A program made the position numbers and the translations under genes. This document shows, piece after piece, positions 53,794 through 64,000 of a stretch of 64,000 nt of DNA (its first letter is position 1; each line of letters starts with the position of its first letter). This DNA is from Reticulascus tulasneorum (Eukaryota > Ascomycota > Sordariomycetes > Glomerellales > Reticulascaceae): the NCBI GenBank assembly GCA_001557505.1, contig LSAX01000011.1:1116001-1180000 (forward strand). The letters are read 5' to 3'. The notes under the pieces are model-generated. The model did not search any database and was not told the origin of the DNA. It saw only the letters and a list, made by a program, of their open reading frames with translations.

Positions 53794-54645
53794 GAGAGAC
53801 GAGAGACGGAGCCGGTTTCATTTGATCTTGTTTGGCGCATAAGAGATTTTGGCAATATGAGGTACTAGCAGGGAAAAACGTCCCAGTAGCATTTAGAGGC
53901 GGGAATATGCTCTTTGATCACACTGCCCGAGTTAGCCAGTTCCATGTTTCTGGTGCGAGTAAAAGTTGCTTGATTCAGGTTGCTTGATTCGATCTTCAAC
54001 GAGATCGGCATCCCGCTCTGGGTTACCTCAGAGCATAGTTAGTTATTGCCTCATTACCTTGAAATTATAACACCATGGGTCAATTCCCGAGTAGCCTCAT
54101 CAGCGTGATAAGACGGATCGGAGCAACGAATGTCCACTTATTCCGAACCAATGCTAACGTCCTGCGATGACATAGCTCCATCCTGCTGCCAAGCTCGACG
54201 TGAAAACTCCTACTCTTCCTTCTAGGTCTTACGTACTTGTGCCGTGGTGCTATGCTTGAACTTGACGCGTCAGTTGCCGCCGCCGGGCATCAGTTATGTT
54301 CCAGGCCATGTTGACGACTTTGGGAATGATGCTGCGCAATAAAACTCGCAAGCTGGTCTAGCAATGCGCGGCTCATCATGGAACATCCAGCTAGGACGCT
54401 TGCCGAGCTATAGGATCCATGAGAACCTTGGAACATATGGATCATGGCATGTGGACATGTTTTCTCACTTCTTCTAATGGTGGGCTATGGTATTCGAAGT
54501 CACACAACTCTCAGTAGAGTTACGTTTCTCCGGTTTGCAGCTCCTGATGCAACCTATAAGGTAGTTTATCACAGAGTAGAGTGTTTGAACTACTCCAAAA
54601 GACACTCCGCATAGACAAAGCCTCGATTGTGAAAAGCGACTAGAA
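53794..54645. other. Convergent 3' region
   Basis: 852 bases between the stop of KEX1 and the stop of the aminopeptidase gene. A direct repeat of GTTGCTTGATTC occurs twice near 53966-53990. No gene is supported. Confidence 0.45.
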
Positions 54646-56718
54646 CTAAGCCAAGCCCAAGTCCTTCTCAACCATCCCCCTGCAAATGGGATGGTAGAAA
54701 TCGCGATTCTTCTCAAAGGTCTTGAGAGCAAGGTCCCTGTCAACCTCGTTCAAAGATCGAAACAGAGGTCGCACGAACTTCATCCTGCCAACATGCCCTA
54801 GTAGTGTAGCCGTGCCTTTGTAGCAGCTCACGTCCTTCGCGCGAAGAGCATTCTTGTAGTATGCAGCCTGTACTTCTACATTTTTGGTAGAGAGGAACCC
54901 GTACTTCTCACCCATCAGCTGAGCCCGATCGGCACTTAGCGGCTCGTCCCATTGCTCGATGGCCTCGAGGAAGACGATCTTCTGGTTCCCGGACAGGGAT
55001 TCAACATCCTTGGGGCTGGGTGAGAAGGACTAGCATTTGGTTAGTTTCGCTTCCGCCATAGATCTTAGTTTTAACTTACCTTGTCCTTCCAACTTTCCGC
55101 GAGCTTGTAGCAAACATCTGCGCGAGAGGTATCAAAATCAGGCTTCGGAGGAAGACCCGGCTTGTAGAACCAGGTGTCCCAATCAATGCTCGCCACTTTC
55201 TTCGTAATCTCCTCATCGCCTAGACCGTTGAAGTAAGTCAGGAACGTATCCTTAAACTCGAATGAGTCCAAGGATTTTCTCGACCACTTGGTGAAGTAGT
55301 GCGGGATGAACTTGTCAAAACTCTCCAGACCAACCAGTTTCTCCAGGTAGTAGAGAAAGTGGAAACCTTTCTCATACGGCACAGTGCTGAAGGCGTCATC
55401 TGGATCGATGTTCTTGTGGCTGATGATCAGCTTCGTGAATTCGCTGTCGCTGCCATAGAGTTTGACGGAGTCCTCTGGAAATCATATGAGCCTCAGTCTT
55501 TGAAGTCGTAGATAGTTGAGATGACTTACCGAGGGCTTTCCAGCCAATGATGGCCGAGAAGTCACGTTCTGGATCTCCATGAACGGCCATGCCAATGCGG
55601 CGCTCGAGGTACGTTGTCCAGCCCTCATTTAGCCAGCTATGAAAAAATCAGCATACGGTCATAGTAGAGATATGCTAGCGCGCTCACAAGTGTTCCCAGC
55701 TGCAGGACGTGACCAAGTTCCCACTCCACGAATGACTCAATTCATGAGCAATGACATCCACATTCTGACGGTCACCACTAATGATGGTTGGCGTGGCGAA
55801 GGTGTATATTGGATTCTCCATGCCGCCGTATGGAAAACTTGGTGGCAAAACCAAGACATTGTACTGACCCCATTTGTATGGGAAGACCAGCTTCTCGGCA
55901 ACCTCCATAAACTTCTCCATGTCCTTTTCCAATTCCCATTGAGACTCTTTCACCTCGTCTGGGCCGGTGGCTACCAAGCTTCGTGGGCCGATTGGAGCAG
56001 TTGCGATGTCGCCCGAGGCCAGCGCAAACAGGTAGGACGGTATCGGAACCGATTGCTCGAAACGGTACACAGTATCGTCTCCCTTCTTCTCTTGAGAGTC
56101 TTCGTCCAGGATGCCGCTGGCCACAACTGGTAGAGGAGATGTGATAATAAATGTGTAGGTCGATTTGACATCCGGCGTATCTTGGCAAGGGAACAGAGAT
56201 CGGGCGTGGATGGCTTGGCACTGTGAAAACATGTATGGGTGCTTCTTGTTGGAAGTTTGAGCTGGAGTGAGCCATTGAAGAGCTGTACATTTGCTCGTAG
56301 TCTCAAGATCGATGTTGAGCTTGACAACTTCGCCTTTGGCAGCCCCTTCCGGAATAGCAACATGAAGCGGAGCTCCGTACGGCTCAATTCGATCCTTCAG
56401 CTCCCATTTTGACTCGGTCGAGTTAACTTTGACGGTCGCTATGGAAAGAAAGCTAGAGTCGAGCACAATCTCCTTGCTCTGCCTCTCCGTCAGAGACTCC
56501 AGCTCGAGGATCACAGATCCCTTCAGACACTTGTCCTTGAAGTCGATTTTGAAGTTCGTTGTGGTGTGCTTGGTGAGCCAAGCTCCATAGTTGGATAGGG
56601 TGTTGGGGTCTCTATTCCCCATTTTCACAGTCGCGAGCGTCCGACTCTGAGTTACAAAAGGGTTAAAGATTAGAGTCTTGAAGCTAAAAGACCTCTGAAA
56701 GAGCCGAGATCGCCACAT
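54646..56718 (-). CDS. Leukotriene A4 hydrolase-type M1 aminopeptidase (four exons)
   Basis: The model is complement(join(54646..55029, 55080..55474, 55530..55636, 55688..56718)), giving 638 residues. The fungal members are Zn aminopeptidases with epoxide hydrolase activity. Motifs: the exopeptidase GGMEN (residues 298-302); the Zn site His325, Glu326, His329 and Glu348 (HELSHSWSG ... WLNEGW); and the catalytic Tyr413 (VPYEKG). The C-terminal helical domain ends DLGLA. Introns of 51, 55 and 50 nt have GTGAGC/GTAAGT donors and YAG acceptors in phase. The first 32 residues ([16 protein letters not shown]...) look like a mitochondrial presequence, and a second ATG ([13 protein letters not shown]) begins the normal cytosolic N-terminus, so two forms are possible. 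Confidence 0.93.
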
Positions 56719-59700
56719 AGAATCAGGTGAAGCTATTTTACCCGTTCTTCGTCATCAATGGACGTTGTTGGGCAGCTTGAGTTTACCAATTGAACCACAT
56801 TCCAGTTTAGGACTAGGCGCTTCAGCCTCATTTTTAGTGGTTCAGCCACCTGATGGTACGCAGTGCCACACTTAGCCATTCCCCCCAATTGAATGATGAG
56901 CTCGACCTTCATCCACAATGAGAGTCCACCATCCATTGCACATTTACGAAGTCCCTCATACCCAGGCGTCAACTCAAGGCAAAAATCGATATACAATTGC
57001 TCGCTGATTCCCAAAGCAAGACTACGGAACTTCTAGAAGCGTGTCAGAGAAGACCGGCGCGAGGCTTTAACCAGAAGCAAAACAAGTTTCACCGAGGCAC
57101 CTTGTCACAGCCCCAGCGGAATCTGCCCGATGCAGTAAAGCACGGAGCCCTCTGTGATTTCTCCTGCAGAGGTGGACATCCTGAAACAACACGCCACCTC
57201 CAAGATGAAGAGGGCAAGTTTTGCCCATTAAACAAAGCGGAGCGAGACGAGAAACCAGACGAAAATTCCCCTTTCTCCTGGACTTCGTTTTGTTCTTGGC
57301 ATCAGTCGAAACTTCCGCGGAAGCTGCCTTTCCCTGTCACAGATGATGTGCCCTCATCCCTGGGGGTGCTCAAAGTGTTTGGACCGCAGCATGTCAACTA
57401 CTGGCATGGCTATTTGCGCTATGTGTATCACCTTTGAATTCCAGCCGACCCTCTAAGGATCATTAGGTGTGTGGGTGTGCTCACCTGAAGCCTCTCCTCT
57501 TGACATGTTAGACGATCATCGGTTGGGAGAGCTCAAGTAAAGGAGACGCTATTTTTATCGTTCTGGTGCTCAGTTCGCACCAAAACTGATCTCTGTAGCA
57601 TTGGTGGCGCCGCATGGCGTGACCCGTGTGGCATTGTATGACGGTCTTGACCTCTTTCAGTTATTGACTTGGAACCACAGACCTCGTTCTGACCGTTGCC
57701 GTGAGAGGTCCCCTCAACCAACTTTCGGAAGCAGGCTTCCCCTCTCTCAAAGCAATTTCGTTTGTGGGGTCCAATGTTAATGACAGTCTGATATGGTGCA
57801 TTGGATAATATTGGGCTCGGGCAATTAACATTAAGAAAGCTTCTGTGCACCGTACCATATCTGGGACCCAAGCACAAAGTCTGGACCACGACGCTCAAGC
57901 CAACAGCCACGATGCATAACAACACATCTTAAGAGACCGTGAGCCTGCAGTACCCCACATTCGTTGATGGCTGTTAGAGCCCGCCACCAAACCACTATCC
58001 AAGTGCTTGGTTTAAGTTTGAGACACTAACGGGCCCTATCAATCCTCCCAGAAGGGTCTGAAATTGAAGGGGCTGCCAGTGCCAACCCTGAGAGGCTATA
58101 TGTGCGTGGCGGCTTCATAAGATCTGAGCTGGGTGGTGGGACATCATTGCAGTCTAAAATTACCAAATGACCCATCAACGGTTTGAAACTAGCAAACACA
58201 ATGCTCCAAGTCGTGAAACAGTTCAAGATGTGATGAACCATTTAACTTCGCACCACCATGAGACCAAGATACAGATTGCGAGTCCACCGCCCCCCACTCT
58301 AACTCTTGACGGCTGTGGCCATGTTAACACCCTCATAGAAGCTCGGGCGTGCTGCGTTACTCAGGGGTGAAATTGCTCTTCAATGCGAAGCAGAGGATCC
58401 GATGAGCTCTCCAAGAACAAATTTGGTCTCACAGCCCTTTTCTCATGAACCACCCATCCCAGAAGATTGGAAGGGTTCTGTCCCAGATTCCGAATCGCCT
58501 TCCAGTCCCGGTCTGGTCACACAACATCGATGCAGGCACGGCTTTTCATGGAAGCTAAGGCCGGTTTTTGTTAGATGACAGAGGCAGTACTGCAGGGTAC
58601 TTGGTTTATACGTAGTTGCTTGAGGTCTGGCCAGATAGCGTGCTGCCAAGTTGCGAGCTAGATGCCTTGGAATGCAGACGTGACAGGATCAAAATCCAAG
58701 CATCCGGGAGACGTTGATTAGCTTGAGCCATTCTACTGGGTGGCATTAGAGTTACACAAAAATCCTACAACGCAAGATCGGTTTCAACAAATCCACTTCC
58801 AACTACTACGAAGCTTGCTGGGCTTATCTTGGCCGGGTCCATAGCCACATGGCCACGGAGCATAATACCTGAATGTGCCACCACCTGCTTGACGAGACGC
58901 GCAGTCCGATGAAACTTGTGAACAATCCGGCCAGAGCCACTAGCTTCTGGCAGATCTGCTGCCTCAACGGAGCCAATCTCGCGTTGCTGGAACCGAGAGA
59001 GCAATAACCTTGAGTGGGTAGCGTGTATCGCTAACTCTCAGAATGCTCCGAAGGGTCCATCCACAAGGGCACTACACGGCCCCATCATGAAGCCCTGACC
59101 TGCCGCCGGAAATCCCATCTCGAACGAGGCAAGCTCGGGATGCCCTCACTTTGATACTAAATTTCGGACATGATCAAGGGGAGCTGCTTAAGTGCTTGCA
59201 GCGGCCGGTCTAAGTGCTTGCATCAGCCGCTATGCACTCTCCATTCCCCAGACACGCTCGAAGCCCTCCCGCACGAACTTAGGCACGGCCTTTTTGCTCG
59301 AATCAAATTGTGATCGATATGTATCTCTCCTAGCCTGATCTTGTGCAGGATCTCATCAGCTCTCCAGGTGGTGTCCATGCAGTGCACTTGCACGCGGTTG
59401 GGGAGAATTTATGCAGATGGCGGCCCCTGACGTACATATGCAAGAAAGGGAGCCAAAGCTTCTCGAGCCGTGTGCCAATTGACGAATGGCAGACTCTGGA
59501 CATATGAGGCACAGTCGATGGTGAACCGCGATTTATGAAAATGTGTTTCAACCCCGCACTTTGAGGCACTCGAGGCCGGCCGTCCCAACAGCTCAGAAGA
59601 GAGTTCCCAAAAAAGCCTTTTGCATTTGGACGAAGATGGGAATGGCTGGTCACTGTATGCTTTGCGTCCCCCCTTCCATTGAGACCATGTCCGGTCCATC

Positions 59701-62700
59701 GCGATGCACTGTCGAAACCCTTCGGCTCCGCCACACGCGAGGTCGTCCTCGTAATTGAGGCATTTCCACTTCTCACTAATTACTCCGTATGTACATAGAA
59801 GAAGCAAGCTGCCTTCAGCCGTTGACACCGACTTTCCCCATGTCACCCTGCAAAAGTTGCAAGCGATGACCGTCCAAACCTCATCCCCCCAACCACCCAA
59901 TGTGCCATCAACTCGCCGGCTAGTGTGAACAGGGTTCATGGGCAGAGTTCGCCGTTGGAAATGCTGCTTAACAATGGCGCTAGCCAGGGGCTCAGATTGT
60001 CTGGCAAACGTGATTTGCAGGGTTCCTAGTTCATAGCTGCACGAAATATAGAGCCTCACCCCTGAGGATTAATCGGAGCGATCGCGGGTTTGCAAAACAA
60101 GATCCGCCATTCATTCTCACACATCCCACATATGTTGGTTGGAAGCAGTACTGCCACACGCGCGGCTTTCCCCCCTTTGCTCCAGGGAGGCGGGGTCGAA
60201 GCAATTAAGCTTCTGTTTTAGAAGTTTTTAGAACAGTTCTGGCAACAGCTTCTGGTGTGTGTGTGTGGCCATCATTCGGCAATTGGGTCCTTGAGAGATC
60301 GTCGGTATCTACATGGCAGTTTCTTGCCCGTTTCACTGCCTGGGCACACCACATGCACGGATTCGTAGTGTCGTCAAGTAATCTGTAATGTAATCGTTCT
60401 AGACAGCCGCACCTGGCGACTGCAAAGAATGCCATAGCTTCAAGGTGCATATGCAGTCGACACAGGAACGGTTTCCCACTCGCACTGCGACTTTCGCTCG
60501 AGCAGTGTAACATTCTCTGGTGGAGTACTCTGCGCAGAACGACATGGGAACACCACACGGTCTGACGATATCAGACGACGCAGGCTAATAAGATCTGGTT
60601 TGCGTGGCTCAATTTGAGGTGCAGAAGCAGAGCTCGCAATTCAGCCACGCTTTAATCCTCCAATCATGATTCTACCCCTTGCGTGACTCGGGAAGCAATC
60701 AGATTGACCCCAGATCCAGAGATATATTAACTTATCGACAAGAGCTGGTTCAAATGTTGTCTAGTGCCTTCGCGAACCCGGGTAATTCTCTCGAAATACG
60801 GCTTTCTTAGCACTAGGGCGGTGTTTCTGATAAACCGGCACTTGAGACGATGGACACGAAAGCAAGGTCCATAGGCCCTGGTGGGCGAGGATGCGGTAGC
60901 GAGTAATCAATCACCGCCGCCATGAGGCCGAACCAGACTGATTCCCAGTTCAATCCCACCCCGATCCCGGTCAACCCCCATCACAGGGCTCCGTGCCTCA
61001 CCTCGAGTACGTATCCGCGCGATCATTAACCGTAGTGCTTGGATTCACACTTGCCAAATCCTTGATCACACTGCGCTCTGTGCAACCGCAAACCGCTTTG
61101 CAAGCATATTTAGGGGGCATAGGCAGGAGACGAGGGATGTGACAGTGATTGCAACTGTGAAATACTCAAATGGAGACGAACCGGGTAGAGCACTGTCGAC
61201 GACATCGCGAATGGGTCCGGGTGTCTTAGGAGCAAGGGTGATATTGCCCTGCAGAAACCCCTATTGGCAAAGCTTCAAGCTTGAGGGACTTCCAAAGGCA
61301 GTAACAATCGCAAAGAGCTGGCCCTTCTGCCCCTGAAATCGTGCCTCGTAACGTGGTATGAACAAATAAGTGAGGCACAAAGGAAATGTCGGTGAAAATT
61401 TGTTTGGCAGACTTGATAACGCCCAATTTACCCGCCTGTCAGAGTTTATTCCTCATAGCCCCAAATTGTCCAGGCCGAGAAAGACTATTCTCCCAGGGAA
61501 AGTGCCCCAAGTAAAGACTACGATACTAGGAACGGCCGGTTGACCGAATTCGGAATGGGTGAGAAAAACAGCCAGGATATCGGAGATATTCCCAAACGCG
61601 CCAGCTGGGAGGTCTTTGAAAAAAACATGAGTTGTGATGGTAACTGGGCGCTGAGCTAGACTGCTGCACGATGGAGCTTCCGAGATGGGATGCTTCTTGC
61701 ATGAACGACAGATGGCAGTGAGATGGCGCTTCTGCGAACTGCAGATGTCTTGGAGAGATTGGATGAAACGTTTTTCGGGTAAGGTTTTGTTTGAATTCGG
61801 TAGTTGCTCAAACAATGCTTTGAACATGAGACGTGCAGCACATAGTATAATGCTGGACTGAAAATAGATAAGACATTGTAGCATTGATGGTTCACTCGTC
61901 GGCAATTGTGATTGCCCCTGGCCAATGGCTCCCGTGAACTATCGTCCTGATTCCGTACCTTCGAGTTTGGAGGCGAGGAGATCGACATGATAGGAATGGC
62001 GGCAAGCATGACGACTGGTAATGCAGGTACGGTTACAACATTCGTCCTCATTCGTGAGCATCCCTTGATCCCTCCACGTGGAGGTCAATCGAAGTTTCAA
62101 TCCCTTGCGGCTACATCTTCTTTGACCTCACTCGAGGCAGCCAATCCTGCCCTTCTTGGCATGCGTGGGCAGGACCAGCAAGAGAAGCCTGACGTTTGCG
62201 TGCCCAGAGACAAACGGGCTCCAGCGCCTGGGTTCATTGGCTGATCTTATGGCGAGTTAAGGGCAGGGATCTTAATGGCCTGACCGCGAGCTCCCCACCA
62301 TGGTGCCCAGGCGTGCCAGGACCCGTAACGACCCTGTGCAACTGTGCCCCCGGAGGGGCATCCGGTCACTATTCGCCGGGATGGCCGGTCAGTAAGCTGA
62401 GGGAAAGGGAATAAATGATAGCTGGGGGCACGGGGGCTCGTTCACGTCCCCACGTCGTCGGCGGCGGCGATCTTTCGTGCTCACCAGCAGAAGCGACTCG
62501 TTTCAAAGAGCATCATGGCTTTCTCCAAGCTCGAAATTTCGCCGAACAAGAGATTGAGATAAACAATTGTACTCCGATGACAAGCACACCCGTCAACAAC
62601 ACCATGACCTCCACTGTGCAACCACCGGGTTGTATCGGTCTCCTCCAGCAATACAACTGTGCTGAGTGACTTTGACACCATGCTAAATTGAGCGTCGGCT

Positions 62701-64000
62701 ACAGGCCTGGAGGTCCATGAGCCCCTCACCAAAAGGATTAGCCAAGTTGCGCACTGACGGTACCGGCTTACTCAACGCTTCGAGCAAGGTCGTACATGTA
62801 TTCCCCCGCGGAGACCGGCTTCGCTCTGCTGTGGAACGTCGTTGAATGTGACCACGACTGGTACTACGCCGCAGTTGGGACAACGCAAACCCCGGGCAGC
62901 CACTCATCCTCGAGGCAAGGGATTAGGGTTTTGCTGCTTTACGATGATAGGGGGATGGAAGTTTCCCTATCTTGCGATGATAACGAAGGGTGGGTATGTA
63001 ATAATGGAATTGAGCGAGGCTTAACAAGCTCGGCGGGGTTCCGATTTGGAGAACGGGCAATTAAAATCAAATTGAAACAAAGAGTTGTCGGCCAGCGTTT
63101 TGGCTTGGAGTCGGATGATGGGATGGACGCAGGGAAGATGATGCGAGCGGGACGGGACAGAGCGAGGATTTCGCTATTTGAAGGTGCAAGCTAAGATGTG
63201 TTGGCTGCGATGATGCTGGAATGGGCAATTCCATTTGACAGAAGCCTATTCCAACCAAACGTCGACGATGACCAGTGGAGCGGCAGAGCAGAGAGGCTCG
63301 ACAGACCGTAGGACGAAAGTAGTGACTACCGTAAGCGGTAGGCCAGTTTCCGCTTCACTTCGCCTAAGGTTAAACTCTGCCGCCTCCAGCTAGTCAGCCT
63401 GCCTCCGCGATACTGAGAATGGTGACTCGGGAGACGGCCATTCTCCATATTTCCAGTTCTGACTCCCGGGATGACCAGAACGCATGAATATGATGGCAAA
63501 AACTGGTTCAAGTTTCTTTCACTCAGGAGCTGGGCAAAAAGGAATATTTGAGCGAAAAAGCCTAGGATGCCGTCTTGATTATTTTTGCCACACTGGTGTA
63601 ATGGTCTTCTGCTTTAGGGTTTGCCATCGAGGTTCCCCCAGCAGAGATCATTCATGCGCAATGCTAACTAATCCCCATGACGCCTGTGCGAACAAGCAAA
63701 TGCCACAAAAATCTCCGACAGCGCCGTCGAGCTGGGCGATATGGCCAGCCAGTCAGCATACCAAAGCGCCGGCATATGACACTAACTACTAGGGCACACT
63801 GGATCCCGGAGAAGTGAGACACGATCGAGCATTCTGTGGACATCTCCGCAACATGATGCTTGAGCTTCTGCTTTGATGCTCGATGAAGATCCGAATTGAA
63901 GTCCCTGGTGCTAGCGGTGGCCGATCGGTGCTCTTTCATGCAAGCTCTTTAACTGAAGCCTTGCTTCGAACTCGAGCTGCAGCTCTTCGACCACGTCTAT
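56719..64000. other. Gene-poor region of about 7.3 kb to the end of the window
   Basis: No ORF has recognisable motifs, and I could not join any exon set into a protein-like product. The left end should hold the aminopeptidase promoter. Short ORFs at 56733-57014 (-), 59409-60059 (-), 61453-61905 (-) and 62796-63194 (+) have shadow-like composition. Small features include a near-direct repeat of TAAGTGCTTGCA at about 59189-59224, a TG run near 60256-60266, and a TACTCCGTAT motif at 59781-59790. The base composition is mixed, not AT-rich. Non-coding transcripts or divergent small effectors cannot be excluded. Confidence 0.5.

Noticed and set aside
56733..57014. 93-codon minus-strand ORF before the aminopeptidase
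   Set aside because: Lies in the likely promoter; no motif and no sign of being a spliced leader exon.
59409..60059. 216-codon minus-strand ORF
   Set aside because: No motif, no codon-level bias that I can see, and overlapped by other frames.
61453..61905. 150-codon minus-strand ORF
   Set aside because: Composition does not resemble a folded protein and no splice partners are seen.
1..64000. tRNA genes, rRNA, CRISPR arrays, transposon ends
   Set aside because: No T-loop context with a matching acceptor stem was found, no regular spacer repeats, and no transposase, reverse transcriptase or integrase motifs.
1..64000. Secondary-metabolite gene cluster
   Set aside because: The dioxygenase-like gene has no synthase, P450, transporter or regulator around it, and its neighbours are housekeeping genes.

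Overview
The window is nuclear DNA of a filamentous ascomycete, most likely a Sordariomycete. The evidence is: short introns (about 45-170 nt) with GTAAGT-like donors, CTAAC/CTGAC branch sites and YAG acceptors; genes on both strands without operons; and a protein set typical of Pezizomycotina (sedolisin, GtaA-type glutaminase, KEX1, T1-type RNase, GH127). I see no rRNA, tRNA, CRISPR, transposon, or polyketide/peptide synthetase cluster. Exon boundaries were worked out by hand from splice signals and reading phase. No database search was run, so family names rest on recognised motifs.

Layout. 0-6 kb: a secreted sedolisin (-), a tiny three-exon secreted peptide with a KR site (+), and a conserved Ser/Pro-rich protein (-). 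8-14.5 kb: mitoribosomal mL58 (+), an F-box protein (-), an orphan acidic/transmembrane ORF (-), and a seven-exon secreted glutaminase (-). 14.5-19.5 kb: no supported gene. 19.5-24.3 kb: a Thr/Pro-rich wall-type protein with a recent 150-bp internal duplication (+), convergent with an 846-residue disordered protein (-). 26-29.3 kb: a small secreted protein (+), a TMEM234-family membrane protein (+), and an unknown 180-residue helical protein (-). 31-36.2 kb: proteasome alpha subunit (-) divergent from a WKF-domain protein (+), then a phytanoyl-CoA dioxygenase-like enzyme (-) and a four-TM claudin-like protein (-). 36.7-45 kb: guanyl-specific RNase (-), SIS/CBS sugar-phosphate isomerase-like protein (+), and the Inn1/Fic1-type C2 cytokinesis protein (+). 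45.4-57 kb: UTP15 (-), cytosolic GH127 (-), a SPOUT arginine methyltransferase of the SFM1 type carrying an apparent frameshift (-), KEX1 (+), and a leukotriene-A4-hydrolase-type aminopeptidase (-). 57-64 kb: another region without supported genes.

Functional themes. Housekeeping genes (proteasome, rRNA processing, mitoribosome, ribosomal-protein methylation, cytokinesis) are interleaved with secreted nutrient-acquisition or interaction proteins. KEX1 and the KR-containing peptide both belong to the Kex2/Kex1 processing world, but nothing here links them directly. The points most worth checking are the broken SFM1 reading frame at an A6 run, the acidic/TM/Cys-rich ORF just behind the glutaminase, the KR-containing peptide with a 12-nt exon, and the RNase whose catalytic residues are split by an intron. 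I found no convincing wholly new multi-gene system.
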